From Deltaproteobacteria bacterium HGW-Deltaproteobacteria-15 (GTDB taxonomy: Bacteria; Desulfobacterota; DSM-4660; Desulfatiglandales; HGW-15): DNA of 64,000 nucleotides. The notes beneath the pieces were generated by a model. That model searched no databases, was not told the origin of the DNA, and saw only the letters and a program-made list of their open reading frames with translations. Where the stretch lies: assembly GCA_002840535.1 (NCBI GenBank), contig PHBH01000010.1, positions 124,001-188,000 on the forward strand. Reading direction: 5' to 3'. The translations under genes were made by a program, and so were the position numbers. This document shows, piece after piece, positions 34,633 through 41,418 of the stretch; the stretch's first letter is position 1, and each line of letters opens with the position of its first letter.

Positions 34633-35991
34633 TCAGTAACGATGACAGCTCAAACAGGTGTCCGGGGAGAGTAAGGGATGACGACGAGGATTGAGTCGCT
34701 GCCCCGGGCGCCCGGCCACCGGATCGTGGCAGGCCAGGCAGGGTTCCGGCCTGGGCCTGTGCTCGATCCGCGCGGAGGGATGTCTGCTCAGTCCCTCCTT
34801 GTGGCACGCCAGACATCCGTTGTTCGAACCCTGGGGATGGCAGGACAGGCAATGCCGTTCCTTCCACAATCCGTTGTGAGAGCGGGGTCTTGTTTCCTTG
34901 TGGCAAGCCTGGCAGGAGTCGGCGGTGTGGCATTTGCGGCAGGAGGCGGGATCCGAGGCAGCCAGACCGTGAGTCGCTCCCCACTGCGCGTTGTGGGAGC
35001 GGGGCCTTGTTTCCTTGTGGCAAGCCTGGCAGGAGTCGGCGGTGTGGCACGTGCGGCAGGAGGCGGGATCCGAGGCAGCCGGACCGTGAGCCACTCCCCA
35101 CTGCGCATTGTGAGAGCGGGGCTTTGTTTCCTTGTGGCAAGCCTGGCAGGAGTCGGCGGTATGGCATGTGCGGCAGGAGGCGGGATCCGACGCAGCCGGA
35201 CCGTGAGCCACTCCCCACTGCGCGTTGTGAGAGCGGGGCCTCATCTCCTGGTGGCAGCTTGTACAGAAATCGGGCTTGTGGCATACCTGACAAGTGGAGT
35301 TGGTCCTGCCTCCTTCCGTGCCGTGGATATTCGCAAGCCACCGGCTGCTGTGGGAGGATGGTTTTTCAACCCGGTGGCACTCTTGGCAACTGTTATCGCG
35401 GTGGCATACCTTGCAGGCAGTGCCATCCTGAGAGCCAAAGGTCCCATGGCCTTTCTTCCAGTTCTCCCGATGGCTCTGAGGAGGCGTGTCGCGGTTCAGG
35501 TTTTCGTGGCATGCGGCACAGGGGCGGTCTGTCTCATGAGATTTGTCGCGGATGCTCAGCAGTTGTCTGTCGGACAGGGCATACTCTCTGCGCTCCGGGT
35601 CATCCGGAACATTCTCGTGGCATTCGGTGCACGTCTTGCCTGTATTTTCGGTGTGGATGAAGATGCCCTTCCCGGCCGTTCTGCGAAGGATTCCCTCTTT
35701 TCCTTCGCCGATCTTCTCTAAGTCCTCCACATCGTGGCATGTCCCGCATGTCTCTTTGGCAATCTCCCGTGTGTCGATCAGTTCTCCGTGGCATGAGATG
35801 CAGTCGTCGTGGCCGGCCTTCCGGTACCGCCCCTGTTCAAGGGGGCCGTGGCAGTCGAGGCAGCCAATCTCCTGCTCTTTTGCATGGAGTGCATGCTCGA
35901 ACAGGAGCCTGCCTTTGTCCTCATCCTTGCACCCGAATGTCACCGCCATGAGGCCTATGAAAACGGTTGCCACGACGCTGCGAAGTCTCAT
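34633..35991 (-). CDS. 19-haem lipoprotein c-type cytochrome
   Basis: 452-residue protein with 19 CxxCH haem-binding motifs. The signal peptide ends in a lipobox-like TFGC (Cys21), so it is probably membrane-anchored after export. The middle contains three tandem 39-residue repeats (residues 252-368), each with two haems, matching a 117-base DNA repeat. GGAG lies seven bases before the ATG. It follows the barrel gene by 48 bases in the same direction. Together they look like a porin-cytochrome conduit that carries electrons across the outer membrane. Confidence 0.92.
   Translation of the reverse strand: MRLRSVVATVFIGLMAVTFGCKDEDKGRLLFEHALHAKEQEIGCLDCHGPLEQGRYRKAGHDDCISCHGELIDTREIAKETCGTCHDVEDLEKIGEGKEGILRRTAGKGIFIHTENTGKTCTECHENVPDDPERREYALSDRQLLSIRDKSHETDRPCAACHENLNRDTPPQSHRENWKKGHGTFGSQDGTACKVCHRDNSCQECHRVEKPSSHSSRWLANIHGTEGGRTNSTCQVCHKPDFCTSCHQEMRPRSHNAQWGVAHGPAASDPASCRTCHTADSCQACHKETKPRSHNAQWGVAHGPAASDPASCRTCHTADSCQACHKETRPRSHNAQWGATHGLAASDPASCRKCHTADSCQACHKETRPRSHNGLWKERHCLSCHPQGSNNGCLACHKEGLSRHPSARIEHRPRPEPCLACHDPVAGRPGQRLNPRRHPLLSPDTCLSCHRY
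34888..35238 (-). repeat. Three tandem 117-base repeats inside the cytochrome gene
   Basis: The units encode residues 252-290, 291-329 and 330-368, beginning PRSHNAQWG and ending CQACHKET. They are almost identical at DNA level, indicating recent expansion of a two-haem module. Misassembly of copy number is possible in short-read data. Confidence 0.85.
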
Positions 35992-36039
35992 TGCCTTTTC
36001 TCCATCAGCCGGATTCTCTTCTTTGTCCAGCTCGGTCGT

Positions 36040-37422
36040 TCAGAAGCGAATGACGAGCGCGGTCAGGATGCTCCAAGAGTAGTCCTTCTCAAGGGTGTCT
36101 TTTTCGATTTCTCCGTTGAGCCTTATGGAAAGGTAATCGTTTATCTTGTACCTGATCCGTCCGAAGGCGCTATACACATCCGGTGAAACACGGGTGATCG
36201 TCCCGTAGTCCGAAGCCGTAACGTCGCCCGGAAGGGATGCATAGGCGAGCCCCTCGTTTAACTCATACCGATAATTCAGGTACCCGGTGCCGAATGAAAA
36301 CCAGAAATCCTTGGAGGGATGGTACTCCACCTCGCCCGTGACGCCGAAAAAGCGGTCTCCACTCCGGACACCCCAGTAGTCGCCTGTAAGGGACAAGGTC
36401 CAGTGAGGGTGCGGATTGAAGGTGAAGGTAAGACCGTATCTCCTGTAGTCCCGGTTGATCCCGCCGTCTCCCTCCCCTGAGCTCTCCCTGCCTGCCACGT
36501 AAGGGGAGATGCTGAGCCAGGAAAGCGCTCTCCAGGTCAGCCTGGCCGTGGCGAAGGTGTAGGGCTGAACGGCGCCGAAAAGCTTGGACAGGTAGGCATT
36601 GCCGAAAACATCTTTGTTGAGGCCGGCCCAATAACTGATGCTCAGGAAAGCATCCAGATTTCCTTCTTCGGGAAAATAGGCGAGGTTGAGCGATGTTGTC
36701 TCAAGCTCCCGATCCAGGAAGTCGGCTCCCATCTGAACACGTGCGTTGCCGAATCGCTGCCAGGTATCCAGGCTGTACCGGGTGATGCTCTCGCTTTCGC
36801 GATCGAAGTAGACTGCTGTCAACCGGTTGGCGTTTCCCTTCCAAAGACTGCCGGAAAGTGAAAGACCGTAAGCCCACTGCTCCTCGAACCATCCGCCCTC
36901 ATCGACGACTCTGCCGAGGATGGCCCGCATGCTCCATCCTCCGTAAAGGCCGAATCGCAGAACCCCGCCATCCAGATGGAGACCGTCGGCCTCTTCCACA
37001 TACTGCCTGCCGAACCGCAGGCCCAGTCCACTTTTTTCGGAATGGATGTCTCCATAGAGCTGGTAGATGTCGCCTTCGAATCCTGAACTTTTCCCCTCCC
37101 ATTCCGGGAAAGAGCCCGAATGGCCCTCCAGATCTTTGTCAACACGGCCGGAGAAGTAGACGTCCAGCCTGTTTTGAAAAAGATTTCTGCCCTCCGCGTA
37201 CCAGTGGTCATAGATGTCGGCATCTCTGTAGCCATAGGCGTAGGAACGCGCCCGGTAGGTGATGCGGTTTTCCAGTGAAAAATGGTCTCGAAACCATTGC
37301 CCTTTGCTCTTCTCCTCTGAGTGGACCGGATCAGGAGACGTCAAGAATATCGCTCCAGTTGCGATCGCAAGAAAGAGGCGGGGCCATGGCAATCGGTTGA
37401 TGGACTCCCTAAAGACTCTCAT
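36040..37422 (-). CDS. Outer-membrane beta-barrel protein, partner of the multihaem cytochrome
   Basis: 460 aa with a signal peptide (LFLAIATGAIFLTSPDPVHS) and then a regular series of amphipathic strands with aromatic girdles, ending in the outer-membrane signal ILTALVIRF with terminal Phe. About 20-22 strands could be drawn. AAGGAGG lies four bases before the ATG. It is the first gene of a two-gene operon with the 19-haem cytochrome, suggesting a barrel that sheathes the cytochrome, as in MtrAB or Geobacter porin-cytochrome complexes. Sequence similarity to those families was not evident to me. Confidence 0.8.
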   Translation of the reverse strand: MRVFRESINRLPWPRLFLAIATGAIFLTSPDPVHSEEKSKGQWFRDHFSLENRITYRARSYAYGYRDADIYDHWYAEGRNLFQNRLDVYFSGRVDKDLEGHSGSFPEWEGKSSGFEGDIYQLYGDIHSEKSGLGLRFGRQYVEEADGLHLDGGVLRFGLYGGWSMRAILGRVVDEGGWFEEQWAYGLSLSGSLWKGNANRLTAVYFDRESESITRYSLDTWQRFGNARVQMGADFLDRELETTSLNLAYFPEEGNLDAFLSISYWAGLNKDVFGNAYLSKLFGAVQPYTFATARLTWRALSWLSISPYVAGRESSGEGDGGINRDYRRYGLTFTFNPHPHWTLSLTGDYWGVRSGDRFFGVTGEVEYHPSKDFWFSFGTGYLNYRYELNEGLAYASLPGDVTASDYGTITRVSPDVYSAFGRIRYKINDYLSIRLNGEIEKDTLEKDYSWSILTALVIRF

Positions 37423-38022
37423 TGACCTCCTTGAATCTCGAGGATTTGGTACGAGGTGCTCATTTACAGCGTCAACACTTCTGAGCGGCGTTCAGGACGC
37501 TTGAGGAGGTATAGGCAAGAGAAGTGCCAAAGGCAGGACCAAGTATCTAACCCAATGATATTCAAAACTATTCGCATGAAAGGCGTTGAGCGCAAATGGG
37601 CCTAGTGAAGGGGATACCCTACAGATGCAGTAGGATAAAGCCATTTTCATGATTGTTTATTCTGAGATTCTGGTGAATTACCCTGAAGGGTATTCCCTTC
37701 ACCTTGCATCGGGACGGCTCTGTCGGGCACCGAAAGGGAGGTTCACCGCATTTCCGGCGACATGGTGAATTCCCCTTGACAAGGCGGGTCCTTTTCCTTG
37801 TAATGGGGTTAATCAGCCGCATGATCAATAGGTTGGATCTCCCATCTAATCTTGACTCGGTGAGTCCAGGTATGGACGAGAGTCGCAGGGATGATGACAA
37901 AAGCTCCCAGGGGATTTAGTTATCCTGAGGGGCTTACTTTTTGGACGTGCGACTTAGAAGAAAGAGAGGCGCAAGCCCCTGTTCGCGGCTTTAGTGCAAT
38001 CAAAAACAAGGAGGAGAGTGCG
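37423..38022. other. 600-base intergenic region with a promoter
   Basis: Lies between the divergent barrel and hydrolase genes. The first half holds no gene. Nearly repeated, partly inverted phrases (GTGAATTACCCTGAAGGGTA and GGTGAATTCCCCTT) occur around 37672-37775, and a good promoter follows at 37776. Short frames here do not look coding. Confidence 0.5.
37776..37804 (+). promoter_or_regulatory. Near-consensus sigma-70 promoter for the dienelactone hydrolase
   Basis: TTGACA (37776-37781), 17-base spacer, TGTAAT (37799-37804). Transcription from about 37811 gives a leader of about 210 bases before the ATG at 38023. Confidence 0.65.
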
Positions 38023-38883
38023 ATGGATCAAAGGCTCATGGACCTGACTGAAGAATACGCTCCTGGATCACTGGATCGGCGTGAATTCCTCATGAAACTC
38101 GGCATCGTTGCAGGCGGCACTGCTGCCGCCGGCGCACTCATGCCCCTGCTTGGGGGCGACTGTGCCCGAGCGCAGGTCACGGCAAAGGACGATGCCGCGC
38201 TGGTTGCGGAGCACATGAAATACCCCGGTGAGACTGGCGAGATTCGTGCCTACTTTGCCAGGCCGAAGAAAGACGCAAAGTATCCCGGTGTTGTGGTGAT
38301 TCATGAGAACAGAGGACTCAACGCGCATATCGAGGACGTGACCAGGCGTATTGCGCTGGAGGGGTTTGTGGCAATGGCGCCTGATGCGTTGTCGCCCGTT
38401 GGCGGGACTCCGGGAGATCAGGACAAGGCCATTGAGCTGATAGGAAAGCTGGACAGGGAAAAGACAATCAGGAACTATGTTGCGGCAGTCAGGTACTTAA
38501 AGACCCACCCGGTGTCTACAGGAAAGGTGGGGACCGTGGGTTTCTGCTGGGGAGGCGGAATGGCCAACCAGCTCGCGGTTCATTCTCCGGAGCTGACTGC
38601 TGCGGTTCCCTATTACGGCCCCGTGCCGGCGTCTGGGGATGTCCCCAGGATCAAAGCCAGTCTGCTCCTGCATTATGCCGGTCAGGACGAGCGCATCAAC
38701 AGCGGCATCCCCGCATTTGAAGAGGCGCTCAAGAAGGCAAAGGTTGACTACAGGGTCTACATGTATGAGAACGCTCAACACGCGTTCAACAACGACACAA
38801 ACGCGGCCCGGTACAACAAGGAGGCGGCCCAGCTTGCCTGGCAGAGGACCATTTCCTTCCTGAAGGACAAGCTCAAAACATAA
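38023..38883 (+). CDS. Tat-exported dienelactone hydrolase family protein
   Basis: Alpha/beta hydrolase of 286 aa. The start with GGAGGAG upstream gives an N terminus whose twin-arginine signal reads LDRREFLMKLGIVAGG, so the enzyme is exported folded. The DLH core has VVVIHENRGLN (oxyanion region), nucleophile Cys in GFCWGGG, Asp in GQDERINSG and His in NAQHAFNND. It hydrolyses esters or lactones; the natural substrate is not evident. It stands alone behind its own promoter and is followed by a CACAAAG-type element. Confidence 0.9.
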   Translation: MDQRLMDLTEEYAPGSLDRREFLMKLGIVAGGTAAAGALMPLLGGDCARAQVTAKDDAALVAEHMKYPGETGEIRAYFARPKKDAKYPGVVVIHENRGLNAHIEDVTRRIALEGFVAMAPDALSPVGGTPGDQDKAIELIGKLDREKTIRNYVAAVRYLKTHPVSTGKVGTVGFCWGGGMANQLAVHSPELTAAVPYYGPVPASGDVPRIKASLLLHYAGQDERINSGIPAFEEALKKAKVDYRVYMYENAQHAFNNDTNAARYNKEAAQLAWQRTISFLKDKLKT

Positions 38884-38890
38884 GGACTAT

Positions 38891-38990
38891 CTCACACAGA
38901 GGCACAGAGATCACAAAGGTAGAAGTGCTTCTCGGGAGTTTCAAAAAGAGATTCTTTGATTCTCTTCGTGGCTTTGTGTCTTCGTGTGAG
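38891..38990. repeat. CACAAAG-type hairpin element
   Basis: Left arm CTCACACAGAGGCACAGAGA... (38891-38919) and right arm ...GGCTTTGTGTCTTCGTGTGAG (to 38990) are imperfect reverse complements around a 45-base centre. It lies between two convergent genes. Confidence 0.75.
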
Positions 38991-39008
38991 AACCGTTTCT
39001 TCCGGGGT

Positions 39009-40265
39009 TCATTTCCCCATGCAGCACTTCTTGTATTTTCTTCCGCTGCCGCAGGGGCACTGGTCGTTTCGCCCGACCTTGCGATCAGTACGGGTGGGCA
39101 TTGCCGGGCGTGTAGTCTTTGGCGGTTCGAGACTCTCTCGGGACCGCAGCCCGGAGAGTTGATCGAGAAAAGGGCGGCAGTGGGTGAAGAAACGCTTGTA
39201 CCCCGCACACAGGTAATTCAACCCTGCCTCGCCGTCGGGTGTCCGGAGGATGCGATCCTTGGGACATCCGCCATGGCAGAGGAGGAGGACCTCGCATTCG
39301 CAACAGTAACGGGGCAGAGTGTCCCATTTGATTCGGCCGAAGGCCCTCTGCCTGGGATCATCGAGAAGATCGGCCAGCGGGGTCTCGCGGATATTCCCGA
39401 TGAGGTGTTCTTTGTTGACGAAATGGTCGCACGAGAAGAAATCCCCATTGCGTTCGATCACGGGCACATCCCCGCAGGTCTTCTTGAAGATGCACAATGC
39501 GTGATCCCGCCCTAATGCCGCCCCCGCCGCCTCCTCGAAGATCTGGATTCTGACCTGCCCGATATCTTGCGCCGCCCACTCATCGAAAATCGTACAGAGA
39601 AAATCGCCGAATAGTTCGGAGGGCGCTGTTCGAGGGCTTACGGATCCGTCTTCATCCGGCAAGGCTTCCACCAGCGGCAGAAATCCGATGTATGAAGCCT
39701 TGATCTGCTTAAAGAACCGATAGACCTCGATGGGCTTTTGGACATTCAGCGCGTGAACAACGCAGAGCACATCGCACGGGACCCCGTGCCTGGCCAGGAG
39801 ATCATAGCCGCGCATTGCCTGGCGGTGGGTGGGTTCTCCTCCCCTGGTCAACCGATGGCCGTCATGCAAATGCTCCGGACCGTCCAGGCTGATCCCCACA
39901 CCGAACCCTTCCGCCGCGAGAAAACGACACCACTCCTCATTCAGGAGTGTGCCGTTGGTCTGAATGCCGTTGACGATCCGTCGATGAACGGGCTGATGTT
40001 TACGCTGCAGCCCCACGATCTTTTGGAAGTAGTCCAGTCCAAGCAGGGTCGGCTCCCCGCCATGCCAGGAGAAGAGGACTACCGGGTCGGGGGTGGTTTG
40101 GATGTGCTGGACAATGAACTCTTCCAGCACATCGTCCGGCATGCGGATATTCCCCTCATCCGCATAGAGGGCTTTCTCGAGGTAATAACAATAGTCGCAG
40201 CGAAGGTTGCAGGCGGCGCCTATCGGCTTGGCGAAGATCTGATAGGGGCGTGATGCCTTGGCCAT
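39009..40265 (-). CDS. Anaerobic sulfatase-maturase-type radical SAM enzyme with SPASM and SEC-C domains
   Basis: 418 aa. Radical SAM cluster motif CNLRCDYC (Cys19, 23, 26), WHGGEPTL and QTNGTLL follow the anSME pattern. The C-terminal SPASM region supplies further cysteines (CGDVPVIE, CDHFVNKEHLIGNI, CCECEVLLLCHGGCP). The last 25 residues are an SEC-C zinc motif (GRNDQCPCGSGRKYKKCC), an uncommon addition. anSMEs convert an active-site Cys or Ser of sulfatases to formylglycine. No sulfatase is in the window, so the target is unknown and could be another peptide. No clear ribosome site; a repeat arm lies just upstream. Confidence 0.9.
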   Translation of the reverse strand: MAKASRPYQIFAKPIGAACNLRCDYCYYLEKALYADEGNIRMPDDVLEEFIVQHIQTTPDPVVLFSWHGGEPTLLGLDYFQKIVGLQRKHQPVHRRIVNGIQTNGTLLNEEWCRFLAAEGFGVGISLDGPEHLHDGHRLTRGGEPTHRQAMRGYDLLARHGVPCDVLCVVHALNVQKPIEVYRFFKQIKASYIGFLPLVEALPDEDGSVSPRTAPSELFGDFLCTIFDEWAAQDIGQVRIQIFEEAAGAALGRDHALCIFKKTCGDVPVIERNGDFFSCDHFVNKEHLIGNIRETPLADLLDDPRQRAFGRIKWDTLPRYCCECEVLLLCHGGCPKDRILRTPDGEAGLNYLCAGYKRFFTHCRPFLDQLSGLRSRESLEPPKTTRPAMPTRTDRKVGRNDQCPCGSGRKYKKCCMGK

Positions 40266-40318
40266 AGATTTATCTCACACGGACCCACAAAGCTCTCGGA
40301 GAAAAGGGACAAGAGATT

Positions 40319-40406
40319 GTCTCACACAAAGACACAAAGATCACAGAGAAAGGGATGTTTGTTGTCATAAAAACCCCGTGTCTTCGTGTCTCCGTGGCTC
40401 GTGTGA
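40319..40406. repeat. CACAAAG-type hairpin element (copy flanking the GxxExxY gene)
   Basis: CTCACACAAAGACACAAAGA... faces CCCGTGTCTTCGTGTCTCCG.... The centre AAAGGGATG...TTGTTGTCATAAAAACC is almost identical to the copy at 40893-40976, so these two are recent duplicates. A further left arm lies at 40273-40299. Confidence 0.85.
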
Positions 40407-40416
40407 TAAGTGTCTT

Positions 40417-40800
40417 TCATTCAATTCTGCCGTTCAAAACTCGGGAAATGCCGTTCTTCATCAGGGCTTCACCGAAGTTGAGAAGATAGCCCAGTTTCAT
40501 GCCCGTTAATCGCAGATAAGTCAATACCTGCTTCTTGTGTGCCTTGGTTACGGTTTCCACCGATTTCAGCTCAAGGATAACCTTGTCGTTGACAATCAGA
40601 TCCGCCCTGAATCCTTCTTCAAATGCGATCCCCTTGTATGTGATCGGGATGAGCGCCTGCCGTTTAACTCTCAGGCCGCGTCCCTCCAGTTCATGCGCCA
40701 GAATAGTCTCATAAACGCTTTCCAGCAAACCGGGACCGAGATCCCTATGAAGGCGAACCGCACAATCAATCACTATTCTTCCGATCTCATTTTCTGTCAT
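40417..40800 (-). CDS. GxxExxY protein (PD-(D/E)xK nuclease-like)
   Basis: 127 aa. The naming motif is GLLESVY (24-30). A PD-(D/E)xK-type core follows: FRADLIVNDKVILELKSVE, then a helix KAHKKQVLTYLRLTGMKLGY and the ending LLNFGEALMKNGISRVLN. The family is common in environmental bacteria, often in several copies, and its function is unknown. It sits exactly between two nearly identical CACAAAG-type hairpin elements, which suggests that gene and elements form a unit. Confidence 0.9.
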   Translation of the reverse strand: MTENEIGRIVIDCAVRLHRDLGPGLLESVYETILAHELEGRGLRVKRQALIPITYKGIAFEEGFRADLIVNDKVILELKSVETVTKAHKKQVLTYLRLTGMKLGYLLNFGEALMKNGISRVLNGRIE

Positions 40801-40845
40801 ATGAAACCCATGGTCTTACATAGAACCACAAAGGCTAAGACATTG

Positions 40846-40976
40846 TCTCACACAGCGCCACAAAAAGCACAGAGAGTATGGCAAAAGCATTGTCTCACAC
40901 AAAGCCACAAAGATCACAGAGAAAGGGATGTTTTGTTGTCATAAAAACCTCCGTGTCTTCGTGTCTCCGTGTGAGA
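40846..40976. repeat. CACAAAG-type hairpin element with an extra left arm
   Basis: A left arm at 40846-40876, then a complete element at 40893-40976 (CTCACACAAAGCCACAAAGA... and ...CCGTGTCTTCGTGTCTCCGT). It nearly matches the element at 40319-40406 on the other side of the GxxExxY gene and ends 20 bases before the first CRISPR repeat. Confidence 0.85.
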
Positions 40977-40997
40977 ATCCTATCCCTTCTCTTCCCA

Positions 40998-41198
40998 TCG
41001 CAATCGCCCGAAGGCTCTGCTCATCATTCCCACACTTTGAAAAAGGTCCTCATGATTTGTTTGATCGCATGGTCGCAATCGCCCGAAGGCTCTGCTCATC
41101 ATTCAGTCGCAATCGCCCGAAGGCTCTGCTCATCATTCCCACTCATGAAATTGGTTTTGGCAGGATACACCTTTCTTCTCTTGTCGCAATCGCCCGAA
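40998..41198 (-). CRISPR. CRISPR array remnant A
   Basis: 36-base repeats beginning TCGCAATCGCCCGAAGGCTC and ending TCATCATTCCCAC at 40998-41033 and 41107-41142, plus a copy at 41073-41104 that lacks its last bases and runs directly into the next repeat, so a spacer was lost. A half-repeat occurs at 41184-41198 followed by unrelated text. Spacers are 39-41 bases. The minus strand is the probable transcript sense: there the repeat contains GCC-TTCG-GGC, a UUCG-tetraloop hairpin, and ends ATTGCGAC, like a type III 5' handle. The array is degenerate and probably inactive for acquisition. Confidence 0.9.
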
Positions 41199-41225
41199 AG
41201 TCCTCTCGCAAGAGCAATTCAGTTT

Positions 41226-41303
41226 ATCACACAAAGTCACAAAGATCACAAAGGGTATTGATTTGTCAAAATTCCTCCGTGTCTTCGTGTCTCCGTGTGC
41301 GGA
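41226..41303. repeat. CACAAAG-type hairpin element between CRISPR remnants
   Basis: TCACACAAAGTCACAAAGAT... and ...CCGTGTCTTCGTGTCTCCGT with about 20 bases between the arms. It splits array A from array B. The text following it (TTGCCCCGCAATCGCCC) is the same as that following the element in array C, which suggests a preferred junction. Confidence 0.85.
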
Positions 41304-41315
41304 TCGTTCTTTGCC

Positions 41316-41408
41316 CCGCAATCGCCCGAAGGCTCTGCTCATCATTCCCACTTCAGATATCGGCGCTGCGGAGACACAGGAGGTTTTACGTCGCAATCGC
41401 CCGAAGGC
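41316..41408 (-). CRISPR. CRISPR array remnant B
   Basis: One full repeat at 41316-41351 (first base C instead of T), a 39-base spacer, and a truncated repeat at 41391-41408 whose last half has been replaced. The truncated repeat ends eleven bases from the stop codon of the csm5 fusion gene. Same orientation as arrays A and C. Confidence 0.85.
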
Positions 41409-41418
41409 CCTTTGTTGC

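Noticed and set aside
34678..35721. 347-codon plus-strand open frame opposite the multihaem cytochrome
   Set aside because: It is antisense to a clear 19-haem protein, its text mirrors the haem repeats, and it has no ribosome site or family features.
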